From NCBI GenBank assembly GCA_032154105.1, contig JALDYI010000002.1, positions 95,237 to 159,236 on the forward strand: 64,000 bases of DNA. Direction: 5' to 3'. Origin of the DNA: UBA6022 sp032154105. Its GTDB lineage: Bacteria > Patescibacteriota > Saccharimonadia > Saccharimonadales > Saccharimonadaceae. This document shows positions 49,748 through 58,297 of the stretch, piece by piece. Under the pieces are notes generated by a model. That model was not told where the DNA came from. It made no database searches and was given only the letters and a program-made list of their open reading frames with translations. A program made the translations under genes and the position numbers. Numbering within the stretch: the first letter of the stretch is position 1; the number at the start of each line of letters is the position of its first letter.

Positions 49748-51181
49748 GTATGCGTATTGCCAGACGGGGCCATGTGACGTGTCGCGAATGACGATGCCTT
49801 GGTCAAGCAGCGTATCGCGCAGTGTATCTGATGTTCGCCAGTCTTTATCGTCCCGGGCGCGCTGACGTGTAAGAATGAGCTGTTTCTGATCGTCAGATAT
49901 ATCAGGTGTCGACGATTGCAACTGCAGGCCGAGCGTCGAATCGATCATGTCGAGTAGAGTACTGAGGCTGTGGCGATGAATCGAAGCGAGTGGAGTGCTT
50001 TCTAGCTCGGCAAATGCCCTGTCGATGATCATCAGAGCCTGTGGTGTATTGAGATCGTCATTGAGCGCCTCAAGGAGCGCATGCGGAGCTGCGCGCAATG
50101 ATACTTTCTTCTCGCTATCGTCGGCGATAGTGTCGTGTGTTTGATGGCGTAGGGCAGCGGCTACGCGCCAGTTGGCGAGTCGGTTGCGAGCAGCCTCGGC
50201 GTTGGCGAGACTGAAGCTAGTCGGCTTTCGATAATGAGATTGCAGAACGAGAAGGCGGAATGCAAGCGGATCCACCTGGTGATCGATAAGATCTTGGAGT
50301 GTATAGAAGTTGCCGAGGCTTTTGCTCATTTTTTTGCCATCAACTAGAACATGCTCGTTGTGTACAAACATGCGAGCGTAGGTTGGATCATCCTGCCCTG
50401 CGGTGCTTTGTGCGATCTCGTTTTCGTGATGTGGGAATGCAAGGTCGATGCCGCCGGTGTGAATATCAAATGGTCGCCCAAGGCCCTGGTGGCTCATAAC
50501 TGAACATTCAATATGCCACCCTGGGCGTCCCGTAAGATCAATGCCATCGAGTATAAACTCCCATGCTGGCTCGCTGGGCTTTTGTTTTTTCCATAGCGCA
50601 AAGTCGTGAGCGGCATCTTTGTCATATTCATCATTTTGGATGCGCTGCTCACTCGTGTTTGAGTCGGTAATCTCGACGAGCTGGCCGTACGTCTTCCCCG
50701 ATTTTTTGTAGCTGTCAATCGAGAAGTAGACGCCATCATCGGCTATGTATGCAAATCCGGCCTTATGTAACTCGGTGATCATTTGTCGCATGCCTTCTAT
50801 GGTGCTGTCATCAGCGGCTTTGATGAATTCAAGCGCATCGGTATCATTTCCGATAGCGCGCATATCTTCTAGGAATAGCTCGCCGTACGTATGCGTGAGC
50901 GTGCGGAGTGCATCCATGGCTTCTTGATCTGGATAGGTCTCGCGGCTACGTCGGATGGTTTTATCATCGACATCCGTAAAGTTCATGACGTGCTTGACTG
51001 TATAATTATTGGCAGAGATGACGCGGCGGAGTGTATCGGCAGTAATGAACGCACTTAGATTGCCAATATGGGCATGGTCGTAAACGGTTGGCCCACAGCT
51101 GTAGATCGAGACAAGTTCTGGGTCGAGTGGTTGGAATAGCTCAGCTTTTTTAGTGAGAGTGTTATGCAGTTTGAGTGTCAT
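49745..51181 (-). CDS. cysS: Cysteinyl-tRNA synthetase
   Basis: Class I synthetase charging tRNA-Cys, 478 residues. HIGH-type motif in CGPTVYDHAHIGNLSAF, zinc ligands including the Cys of YSCGPT and WHIECSVM plus HHENEIAQS, and KMSKS in GKKMSKSLGNFYTL. The C-terminal DALR-type helical bundle is short. The ATG at 51181 lies within the 3' end of the upstream DHH gene (20-bp overlap), indicating one operon. Confidence 0.96.
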   Translation of the reverse strand: MTLKLHNTLTKKAELFQPLDPELVSIYSCGPTVYDHAHIGNLSAFITADTLRRVISANNYTVKHVMNFTDVDDKTIRRSRETYPDQEAMDALRTLTHTYGELFLEDMRAIGNDTDALEFIKAADDSTIEGMRQMITELHKAGFAYIADDGVYFSIDSYKKSGKTYGQLVEITDSNTSEQRIQNDEYDKDAAHDFALWKKQKPSEPAWEFILDGIDLTGRPGWHIECSVMSHQGLGRPFDIHTGGIDLAFPHHENEIAQSTAGQDDPTYARMFVHNEHVLVDGKKMSKSLGNFYTLQDLIDHQVDPLAFRLLVLQSHYRKPTSFSLANAEAARNRLANWRVAAALRHQTHDTIADDSEKKVSLRAAPHALLEALNDDLNTPQALMIIDRAFAELESTPLASIHRHSLSTLLDMIDSTLGLQLQSSTPDISDDQKQLILTRQRARDDKDWRTSDTLRDTLLDQGIVIRDTSHGPVWQYAY

Positions 51182-52154
51182 GATCGTGCAGTGCCTTGTC
51201 GGTCGCGGTTACTAGTTCTGAGACAATTGTATCGTAACTTTCATAGGCGCGGAAGCCTGAGGCGTATTTATGTCCCCCGCCTCCGAAATAACCAGCGACG
51301 GCTTCGGCAATAGGAAGATTAGCCCTAAGCTTACCGGTAATCTTACCATCTGGGTAGGTCTTAATAGCAACACCAAGCTCAACGCCCTCAACGAGACGCA
51401 TTTCATCAAGCACGAGGACGCTTGGGTTGTATTGGTCGCTGTACTTTTGAATGTCTTCCCATGGGATATGGACAATTGCTAGCTTTCCGCCAAGCAAATA
51501 CTCGATTCGACTAATCAGTTCGCCTTTATACGCCAGTATCTCTGGTGATTTCTTCATAAACTCACGACGACGCTGTTCGATAACAGACGACGATGCGCCG
51601 AGTTCGGTCAGTTTGCCAGCGACAAAATAACTATTCGGTAAAACATTTTGCGTAGTCAGTCCAAGACTATCACTCATGATCGCGACAAGCATATTTTCGG
51701 CCGCCTGTTGGTTAATTTGCCACTCATTGTCGACTGCTAGTTTGTAGATGATTTCGCTGGTTGCAACGGCATCTTCAGCAAGCAGTGTATGCTCAAAACT
51801 CAGATTTGATTCACCAGGATGGTGATCGATCACGAGTACTGGATGAGATTCGAGGAAGTGGCGAACTCCAGGAGTGGTGAGTACTTTTGTAATAAGTACA
51901 TCCGCGGTCGTGTCGACAATGATGGCAAGATCAGCGTGAGTATCAAAATCGGTAACAACCCGGTCCCATCCTTGGATAAAGCGCATATATTTCGGTATTT
52001 CAACTGGGCAGTAGAGTGAAACTTCTTTACCAAGGTCACCCAAGATCTCTTCGAGCGCAAGTGCGCTACCCAGGCTGTCGCCGTCAGGGTTTTCGGCTTG
52101 GATGATGACAATTTTTTTAGCGTCGTTAATCAGATGTGTTGCAGTTTCAAACAT
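51162..52154 (-). CDS. DHH-family phosphoesterase (NrnA-like)
   Basis: A 330-residue Mn2+-dependent phosphoesterase of the DHH/DHHA1 type, probably degrading nanoRNA or pAp/cyclic-dinucleotide products. Motifs: NPDGDSLGSALAL (I), AIIVDTTAD (II), VLVIDHHPGES (III, the DHH), MVAIMSDSLG in slightly altered form (IV), and DHHA1 motif FGGGGHKYASGF. TGT-TATACT lies 7 nt before the ATG. It is co-transcribed with cysS. Confidence 0.9.
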   Translation of the reverse strand: MFETATHLINDAKKIVIIQAENPDGDSLGSALALEEILGDLGKEVSLYCPVEIPKYMRFIQGWDRVVTDFDTHADLAIIVDTTADVLITKVLTTPGVRHFLESHPVLVIDHHPGESNLSFEHTLLAEDAVATSEIIYKLAVDNEWQINQQAAENMLVAIMSDSLGLTTQNVLPNSYFVAGKLTELGASSSVIEQRRREFMKKSPEILAYKGELISRIEYLLGGKLAIVHIPWEDIQKYSDQYNPSVLVLDEMRLVEGVELGVAIKTYPDGKITGKLRANLPIAEAVAGYFGGGGHKYASGFRAYESYDTIVSELVTATDKALHDHDTQTA

Positions 52155-52161
52155 TCTACTA

Positions 52162-52167
52162 AGTATA
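52162..52167 (-). promoter_or_regulatory. Extended -10 box of DHH-cysS operon
   Basis: TGT-TATACT on the minus strand, 7 nt before the ATG at 52154. Confidence 0.65.
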
Positions 52168-52189
52168 ACAGATTACTTGACCTCCTCGT

Positions 52190-52450
52190 TTACCGCTGCG
52201 TCACCTACTCCTCATGAACGGCTTCGCGCCAGCATCGAACAAGGGCCTCGGCAGCTTGTCGATGTCGGGCTGTAGATGTTCATTTTACAGTAGGTAGCGA
52301 GCGGCTCTCCTGTGGCTCTGAACGAAGCCGAAGAAAGAAGCCAAGACATTCACTGCTATTCGAGAATGTTTGAGCAGCGCGATTTTTGCAGAATACAGAG
52401 AAGGTTTTGAGTTCTTCTTATCTCAGAGATGTCTTCAGATGCAAGAGTAG
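52190..52450. other. Non-coding region with nested inverted repeats
   Basis: No convincing ORF. Complementary pairs: CGGCTTCG (52211) with CGAAGCCG (near 52326), a CATCGA-A-CAAG / CTTGT-CGATG hairpin (about 52236-52266), CTACT/AGTAG and ATGAAC/GTTCAT around it, and an ATCTCAGAGAT palindrome near 52422. It could be an RNA gene or the long 3' end of the recR transcript. The SRP RNA consensus was looked for and not found. Confidence 0.35.
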
Positions 52451-53065
52451 CTAGAGGGCTCGCCTGCCCTCAAGCGCGTGCGTGAGCGTGATTTGATCAG
52501 CATATTCAAGGTCTACACCTACCGGTATGCCTCGTGCGAGACGACTCATAATGACGTCGATACCTGCATCATTGATATAGCGCTGCAAAAAGAGTGCTGT
52601 TGATTCGCCCTCGACGCTAGCGTTGGTAGCAATGATCAGTTCTTTGACGTCATCCTCTTTGATGCGTTCGAGAAGTTCCGGTATGTGAAGTTGTTCAGGG
52701 CCAATGCCATCGATCGGTGAGATGGCACCTCCAAGTACATGATACGTCCCCTTGAACTGTCCGGTGCGCTCAAGTGAAACAATATCTAGTGGCTCTTCGA
52801 CGACGGCTATGGTTTGCTTATCCCGATCGCTATCGCTGTAGAGCGACGAAATATCCTGATCGGCATCAATCAAAGCAAATGTTTTAGGGCATTGCTTTAC
52901 GCCGCTATGAAGGTTGGTAATGGCGCTTGCCAGTTTGTTGGTCAGGTGGTTATCGGCGCGCAACAAAAAATACGCGTAGCGCTCGGCTGTTCGCGCGCCA
53001 ACGCCCGGTAGTCGTCCGAGCTCATCGATTGCACTTGTCAGTGCGCTTGGCAATAGTTGCGCCAT
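52451..53065 (-). CDS. recR: Recombination protein RecR, zinc finger degenerate
   Basis: RecR works with RecO in loading RecA at gaps. The 204-residue protein has the N-terminal HhH (LGRLPGVGARTAERYAYFLL), Toprim (QTIAVVEEPLDIVSLERTGQF, YHVLGGAISPIDGIGPEQL) and the C-terminal Walker-like ARGIPVGVDLEYAD. Of the four zinc-binding cysteines of the family only the first is clear (KQCPKT); the positions of the others read Phe/Ser/Tyr. It follows ybaB by 18 nt, the usual arrangement. Confidence 0.92.
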   Translation of the reverse strand: MAQLLPSALTSAIDELGRLPGVGARTAERYAYFLLRADNHLTNKLASAITNLHSGVKQCPKTFALIDADQDISSLYSDSDRDKQTIAVVEEPLDIVSLERTGQFKGTYHVLGGAISPIDGIGPEQLHIPELLERIKEDDVKELIIATNASVEGESTALFLQRYINDAGIDVIMSRLARGIPVGVDLEYADQITLTHALEGRRAL

Positions 53066-53083
53066 ATCAATCTCCCTGGTGGC

Positions 53084-53374
53084 CTAAAGGCCGAGGTTGC
53101 CGAGTCCGCCCATGAGAGGCTTCATTTTTTCAGCAGCGACTTCCTGTGCTTTTGCAAGTCCATCACGAACGGCAATTTCAATCCAGTGTTCAAGCTCAGA
53201 TATGTCATCAAGGTCAACTTGTGCGGGATCAATTTTTACGCTCTTGATTTTAAGCTCACCGTTAATCTGTACCACAACTGCACCATCGCCTGCCTCAACT
53301 TCGATAATTTCCTTGGCAAGGTCTTTTTGTGCTTTTCGTAACTGATTTAACATCTTCATTTGGTCGAATGCCAT
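53084..53374 (-). CDS. ybaB: YbaB/EbfC nucleoid-associated protein
   Basis: A 96-residue DNA-binding protein that forms dimers with a tweezer-like shape. Typical start MAFDQMKMLNQLRKAQKDLAKE, central strands VVVQINGELKIKSVKIDPAQV and C-terminal helix ending MKPLMGGLGNLGL. Its place just before recR is conserved across bacteria. Confidence 0.93.
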   Translation of the reverse strand: MAFDQMKMLNQLRKAQKDLAKEIIEVEAGDGAVVVQINGELKIKSVKIDPAQVDLDDISELEHWIEIAVRDGLAKAQEVAAEKMKPLMGGLGNLGL

Positions 53375-53414
53375 GACTGTCGCTCCCTATCTAAATAACT
53401 ACACTTAGTATACG

Positions 53415-54884
53415 TTATTTTGAGGTGTTTTTGTAGAGGTAAAAGCGATCTGCCTGGTTACTACGGGTGTCGGTAAGGATCTTTTGAAGCGGTATAGATA
53501 TCTTCGCCGCTTTATATTCGCTACGTTCTACTATGATGCTAGCCGCTGCTGTTGGAGCGGTGGTCGCGACGCGCAGCGTGACGTTTTTGTGCTGTGTCTT
53601 GTTGTTCGCTACTGCCTGGTAGAACGCCTCATGTTCCTTTGAGGATACGAGGGTTATGTCGCCTGAACTTTTTCGTAATTCTTGATTGAGCAAGCGAAGG
53701 TCGCGGGAGAAGCTTGTTGCGGTGCGCGGATCGTAGTGGTAGCCATACATGTAGCGCTCGATCCCTGATAGAAGCAGTCCGCCAACAAGGATTGTGAGTG
53801 GCAGTAGTCCGATGATGCGAGCATAGGGATTCTTTGGGAATAGCCTGTACCATTGGTGAAGAAGCGTTTGAACACCGGTTGCAAGCAGGAGTACAAGTGG
53901 TACGAACGTAATGCTAACAAAGCCAGGGTTGATGAGTAGAATAGGAATAAGGAGCAGTCCCCAGACGCTAATAATGTAACTTCTGGCTGTATGACGGGCG
54001 CGAATGATATGTAATAGGCCGAGGATGATGAGCGCGATTGATCCGAAGCTGAAAATCGGTGTCATGATGATGCCGCTGGTCGGCGAGATGACATCAAAGT
54101 ACTGAGTGGCGAGCTGCGATACGTTGCTGCTAAAGTTTGGCCAGACGTTCGGAACGCCCAGCAGTTCAAGCCCGAGGCTCGGATCTTTGTAAATGCCGTA
54201 AATAAGAGGAATGAGTAGGATGAGAGATACGAGCCCTGCTCCGACAAATTTCAGCTTAGATAGTCGTTTCACCATGAATCGCAGGTGCGGATGAAGGAGT
54301 GCAGCACTACCAATTGCAAGGAGTACGTAGGCGCTCAGCGGCGTATAGAGGCTTAGCGCGGCGCCGATAAAGAAGGCAAATGTCCACAGTGTACTATGCC
54401 GGCTGTTACGCACGACGAGCATGGCAACAAGTAGCAGATAGATTGACCAGAAAATAAACATAATACTTGGTGTGCCGCTTTGTGATACAAACAAGAATTG
54501 GCCTGTTGCAATCGTCAGAGTCGATGCAATAACGGCAATATTATGTTTAAACCAGCGACGAAGTAGCAAGAACATGCCGATTGCAGAGAAGAAGCCAAGT
54601 ATAAGCGAAGGAAGCTTAATGCTGAATGTTGTAATGCCAAAGACGGCAAGACTCGCCTTTTGTAGCAAGTAGTATGGTAGGTCGATAATACTGAATGAGG
54701 AAAGATTGGCTGTTGATATGCCACTGCTAATAACGGTTGATTTCATCTCGGCGTCAGATAAGCCACCAGGTACATAGAGGCCCGCCACGACAAGAAGCGT
54801 AATCAACACAAGGAGGATGAGACCGTAACCAATCTGGTAGCGATACTTGTAGGTGGTGAAATCGGTAACTAGTAATTTGCCCAT
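53415..54884 (-). CDS. GT39/PMT-like membrane glycosyltransferase
   Basis: A 489-residue polytopic membrane protein with about ten to twelve helices. After the first helix, the loop PGGLSDAEMKSTVISSG has the acidic residue pattern of the first luminal loop in PMT/ArnT-type enzymes, and LPYYLLQKASLAVFGITTFSIKLPSLI continues it. These enzymes use polyprenyl-phosphate sugars to glycosylate proteins or lipids outside the membrane. Acceptors could include the pilins, but that is speculation. A TGA-TATAAT box is 14 nt before the ATG. Confidence 0.75.
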   Translation of the reverse strand: MGKLLVTDFTTYKYRYQIGYGLILLVLITLLVVAGLYVPGGLSDAEMKSTVISSGISTANLSSFSIIDLPYYLLQKASLAVFGITTFSIKLPSLILGFFSAIGMFLLLRRWFKHNIAVIASTLTIATGQFLFVSQSGTPSIMFIFWSIYLLLVAMLVVRNSRHSTLWTFAFFIGAALSLYTPLSAYVLLAIGSAALLHPHLRFMVKRLSKLKFVGAGLVSLILLIPLIYGIYKDPSLGLELLGVPNVWPNFSSNVSQLATQYFDVISPTSGIIMTPIFSFGSIALIILGLLHIIRARHTARSYIISVWGLLLIPILLINPGFVSITFVPLVLLLATGVQTLLHQWYRLFPKNPYARIIGLLPLTILVGGLLLSGIERYMYGYHYDPRTATSFSRDLRLLNQELRKSSGDITLVSSKEHEAFYQAVANNKTQHKNVTLRVATTAPTAAASIIVERSEYKAAKISIPLQKILTDTRSNQADRFYLYKNTSK

Positions 54885-54898
54885 GGGTAGTACCTTTG

Positions 54899-54904
54899 AT
54901 TATA
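54899..54904 (-). promoter_or_regulatory. Extended -10 box of GT39-like gene
   Basis: TGA-TATAAT on the minus strand, 14 nt before the ATG at 54884; likely start of the GT39-ybaB-recR transcript. Confidence 0.55.
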
Positions 54905-54910
54905 TCACGG

Positions 54911-56260
54911 CTAGCCGTCGTGATGCTTGTCGAGTGACATAAAGCGGAGGCGCTCAGGGTGGAAGTAGAGTTCAACGCGACCAACGGGACCGTTACGGTG
55001 TTTAGCGATGATGAGGTCGGTAACATTCTCACGTTCCGTCTCGGGGTTGTAGTAGGCCTCGCGGTAGATAAACATAACGATGTCGGCATCTTGCTCGATA
55101 GATCCCGATTCACGGAGGTCGGCAAGTTGCGGGATCTGCGGGCTACGGTTTTCCACCGAACGAGATAGCTGCGAAAGCGCGATGACTGGTACGTTCATTT
55201 CGCGGGCAATCAGCTTGAGGCCACGAGAGATCTCACTCACCTCTTGGACACGGTTGCCATCACTTTTGCCACTTCCTTGCATAAGCTGGAGGTAGTCGAC
55301 GATAATAAGGCCAAGTGGCGCTTCGTGGGCGGCGCGGCGCGCTTTGGTGCGCATTTCAAGCACAGAAAGACCCGGCGTGTCATCAATGTAGATAGGCGCT
55401 TCGGCCATTTCGCCCATCGCCTCGGATAGCTTTGAGAAATCATCATCACTGAGGTTACCAGTACGGATATTCCAAGCGTCAACACCGGATGCATCGGCGA
55501 GCATACGGTCGACGAGCTGTTCTTTACTCATCTCGAGTGAGAAGAATAATACAGGCTGCTTGGCAACGGTTGCGACGTTGTAGGCGAGGTTTGTCACAAG
55601 CGTGGTTTTACCCATCGCAGGACGGGCAGCCAGGATGATAAGGTCAGATCGCTGCAGGCCGGCCGTCATGTTGTCGAGGTCGCGGTAGCCAGTACGTACG
55701 CCACGAAGCGCTCCCTTGTTGCGGTGCAGCTCTTCCATACGATCGAAGCTTTCCGTCAAGATACTTTCGATACTGACAAGATCTTGCTTGAGTGATTGGT
55801 CACTTACGCTGAAGAGCTCGGCCTCGGCTCGCTCAAGCAGCTCTTGGGTGGTGGTATCCTCGTCGTAGCCGAGCTCTGAGATTTCACCACTAGCTTTAAT
55901 GAGGCGGCGGCGAACGGCTTTTTGCGCCACAAGTTCCGCGTAGGCTTCGGCGTGAGCAGCGGTCGGTACATAGTTGGTAAGTTCGGTTAGGTATGCTGAG
56001 CCGCCAATGATTTCAAGCTCATCTTTTTTCTTTAGCTCTTCGGTGAGCGTCAAAAGATCGACAGGTTTATGTCGTTCGAACAGCCGCATCATGCCGCCGT
56101 AGATTGTGGCGTGGCGCTTGTCGTAAAAGTCTTTTGAGGTAACATGCTCGCTGATATCGGCGAGGGTTTCTTCGTCAATCAAAACAGCGCCGAGCAAGCT
56201 CTTTTCGGCATCTAAATTTTGTGGCGGGACTTTGCCCGCTGAAACTTCCTTTGTGGCCAT
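54911..56260 (-). CDS. dnaB: Replicative DNA helicase DnaB
   Basis: Hexameric helicase of the replication fork, 449 residues. The N-terminal helical domain starts PPQNLDAEKSLLGAVLID; the RecA-like C-terminal domain has Walker A ARPAMGKTTLVTNLAYN, Walker B LIIVDYLQLMQ, and SRSVENRSPQIPQLADLRESG shown here as LADLRESGSIEQDADIV. No intein. It lies 16 nt after dnaX and is probably co-transcribed. Confidence 0.97.
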   Translation of the reverse strand: MATKEVSAGKVPPQNLDAEKSLLGAVLIDEETLADISEHVTSKDFYDKRHATIYGGMMRLFERHKPVDLLTLTEELKKKDELEIIGGSAYLTELTNYVPTAAHAEAYAELVAQKAVRRRLIKASGEISELGYDEDTTTQELLERAEAELFSVSDQSLKQDLVSIESILTESFDRMEELHRNKGALRGVRTGYRDLDNMTAGLQRSDLIILAARPAMGKTTLVTNLAYNVATVAKQPVLFFSLEMSKEQLVDRMLADASGVDAWNIRTGNLSDDDFSKLSEAMGEMAEAPIYIDDTPGLSVLEMRTKARRAAHEAPLGLIIVDYLQLMQGSGKSDGNRVQEVSEISRGLKLIAREMNVPVIALSQLSRSVENRSPQIPQLADLRESGSIEQDADIVMFIYREAYYNPETERENVTDLIIAKHRNGPVGRVELYFHPERLRFMSLDKHHDG

Positions 56261-56276
56261 AACTCTCTAGCGCGAA

Positions 56277-57755
56277 TTACGATTCGACGCTTACCTCTTC
56301 TCCTCCACCCATAATAGCAGCAACTGCCGCCGCTGTCTCATCTTTTGGCGGCGGTGGCGTGCCAATCGTGACAATTTCAGGTTCGCCGGCGCCGGTTTCG
56401 CGAAGACAATCTGAAAGTAGCGGACTGTATTTGGTGTCATCGAGCTTCTTCTTGTAAAAAGCATTCATGGTGTAAATCGTCAGTGTGTTGCCATCGAGTT
56501 CGAAGCTACATTTTGATAGGACGCTAAAAAGCGCGACATAATTGACACGGGTGTATTCAACGAGAGCTGGCCAGTCGAGTACTTCGATGCCGCTACGAGG
56601 CTTTGCGGGAGCGGCCGGTTCTTCAGGCTCTTGCCTGTGAGTAGTCGTAGGTATATTTGGTACCATAGGGGGTTTTACTGTCGGGGTCGTCGCGGCTGGC
56701 TTTTGCTTTGGGAGTGACGGATGTACTTTTGTTGCCTGTTTTTCAAGCTCGGCAATTGGCGCGCTGACACTAAGTGACGGTGCGCTAAGAGCTGCACTCT
56801 TTGGCTTTGGAGCTGCATGCGCCGCGAGAATTGTTAGTAGTTTTACGTGAGGTTGTGACGACTTAGCAACTTCAAGTAAGCGATCCAATAGGTCGATGAG
56901 TTGCGGGCGCTCTGCGATCAGGCGACGGACCGTATGAATGAGTTGTGACGCAAGAACGGAGGCCTGAATCCCCTGCTGGGTGCTGCCATCGAGAAGCTGG
57001 ATGATTTCTTTTAAGTCCCTTGCTTCGTATGCCGAAAGCAGGTTGTCTATAAGCGTCGTTGGCGCAAGTCCAAGTGACTGTTCTACGAGCTCCTCCGTAA
57101 TACCTGCTTTATCATCGGTAAGACTGGTGAGTTGATCGAGCAGGCTGATGCTGTCGCGGAAACTGCCATCGCCACGAAGCGCAATGAGGTCGAGCGCGCC
57201 GTCGCTAATAGCGATCCCCTCCTCCTTTGCAATGTGCTTCAGATGGGACACTGCATCTACTGGCGTGATAGCCCTAAATCCGAACTGTTGCGTACGGCTT
57301 ACGATAGTAGCAGGTAACTTGTCCGCGTCAGTCGTCGCCAGGATGAAGACAACGTGCTCGGGTGGTTCTTCGAGGGTCTTGAGGAGTGCATTGAACGCCG
57401 CTTTCGACAGCATATGTACCTCATCGATAATATATACCTTCTTGCTCGCAGAAACTGGCGCGATCTGTACTTTCTCGCGTAGGTCCCGTACGTCTTCGAC
57501 GCCGTTGTTACTTGCGGCATCGATCTCAATGATATCCAGATGGCTGGTCTCGTCACTATACGGTAGCTTATTGATTTCATGCGCGAGAATACGCGCAATA
57601 GAAGTTTTGCCGACGCCGCGTGGACCTGTCAAGAGATAGGCGTGCGCGATTCGCCCTTTTGCGAGAGAGCGTGCAAGGACATCGGTGACATGTTTTTGGC
57701 CCACGACTTCACCAAGCGATTTGCTGCGATATTTACGATAGAGTGCTTGTGACAC
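56277..57755 (-). CDS. dnaX: DNA polymerase III subunit tau/gamma
   Basis: Clamp-loader ATPase, 492 residues. N-terminal ALYRKYRSKSLGEVVGQKHV, Walker A TGPRGVGKTSIARIL, DEVHMLSKAAFNALLKTLEEPPEHVVF in part (motif II), arginine finger region ATIVSRTQQFGFRAI. The Pro/Ala-rich linker (about 330-400) leads to a C-terminal domain. The usual zinc-finger cysteines after Walker A are absent (the region reads NKLPYSDETSHLDIIEIDAAS). Two GTG starts are possible; 57755 has AGGGG upstream and gives the family-like MSQALYRKYR start, while 57773 adds six residues. Confidence 0.93.
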   Translation of the reverse strand: MSQALYRKYRSKSLGEVVGQKHVTDVLARSLAKGRIAHAYLLTGPRGVGKTSIARILAHEINKLPYSDETSHLDIIEIDAASNNGVEDVRDLREKVQIAPVSASKKVYIIDEVHMLSKAAFNALLKTLEEPPEHVVFILATTDADKLPATIVSRTQQFGFRAITPVDAVSHLKHIAKEEGIAISDGALDLIALRGDGSFRDSISLLDQLTSLTDDKAGITEELVEQSLGLAPTTLIDNLLSAYEARDLKEIIQLLDGSTQQGIQASVLASQLIHTVRRLIAERPQLIDLLDRLLEVAKSSQPHVKLLTILAAHAAPKPKSAALSAPSLSVSAPIAELEKQATKVHPSLPKQKPAATTPTVKPPMVPNIPTTTHRQEPEEPAAPAKPRSGIEVLDWPALVEYTRVNYVALFSVLSKCSFELDGNTLTIYTMNAFYKKKLDDTKYSPLLSDCLRETGAGEPEIVTIGTPPPPKDETAAAVAAIMGGGEEVSVES

Positions 57756-57787
57756 TTGTTTGTTTCCCCTCACTTTTACTCTCTCTA

Positions 57788-57793
57788 TTGTAC
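57788..57793 (-). promoter_or_regulatory. -10 box of dnaX
   Basis: TACAAT on the minus strand, about 14 nt before the first GTG (57773) and 32 nt before the preferred GTG (57755). Confidence 0.5.
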
Positions 57794-57838
57794 GCCGTTT
57801 TGATTAATCGATTGTTGTGATTTGTGATAAATAAAAAC

Positions 57839-57853
57839 ACCCCCTGGAGGGGT
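57839..57853 (-). terminator. Terminator of the small gene at 57933
   Basis: ACCCC / GGGGT stem; on the minus strand it is followed by GTTTTTATTT. Confidence 0.75.
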
Positions 57854-57865
57854 ATCGGTGCATAT

Positions 57866-57912
57866 AGTAATAAGCAGACAAGAGAAGCGTGCGCTCTCAT
57901 CTACTTATTACT
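57866..57912 (-). repeat. Inverted repeat in 3' region
   Basis: AGTAATAAG (57866-57874) and CTTATTACT (57904-57912), perfect 9-bp arms, with an inner GAGAAGCG / CGCTCTC hairpin. Located between the stop of the small gene and its terminator. Confidence 0.6.
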
Positions 57913-57932
57913 AGATGAGCGGAGCGGAAGCC

Positions 57933-58223
57933 CTAGATTGGGCGTCGTACGCAGGCCTGGAGAGTGTTGAGAACTCTTGGCTCCACCGCCGACCATGCAT
58001 CTTCCGATGCGTCCCTGAGGAAGATTTTGACATCTTTGTCTGCAACTGTGGCGGAGGTGATACCACCCAGTGATTCGAGGGTGGAAGCGAGTAGCCGCTC
58101 CTGCAATTCTTTTGTATTACACCCCCTTGTCCAAGGTAGGTTGGGTGTATCTTCGAAAACGAACTGCCTTACAAACGGGTTGATTCCCGGATCTTTCACC
58201 TTGAGTCCGGATATCTCATCCAT
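57933..58223 (-). CDS. Small hypothetical protein, weakly Nfu-N-like
   Basis: A 96-residue protein. The C-terminal two thirds (LASTLESLGGITSATVADKD, VKIFLRDASEDAWSAVEPRV) resembles the N-terminal domain of Nfu iron-sulfur scaffold proteins, but without any CxxC, so this is a weak call. AAGGGGAT precedes the ATG. The gene is flanked by an 11-bp inverted repeat (AAGCAGACAAG at 57872-57882, CTTGTCTGCTT at 58232-58242). Confidence 0.55.
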   Translation of the reverse strand: MDEISGLKVKDPGINPFVRQFVFEDTPNLPWTRGCNTKELQERLLASTLESLGGITSATVADKDVKIFLRDASEDAWSAVEPRVLNTLQACVRRPI

Positions 58224-58297
58224 GGCATCCCCTTGTCTGCTTGAGTGTTGTTACGGGTGTAGACAACTAATAATACTATGACATATTTACTCAGGCT

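Noticed and set aside
52200..52300. Short ORFs such as MNGFAPASNK on the plus strand
   Set aside because: Very short, no ribosome binding site, and they lie across complementary segments that are better explained by RNA structure.
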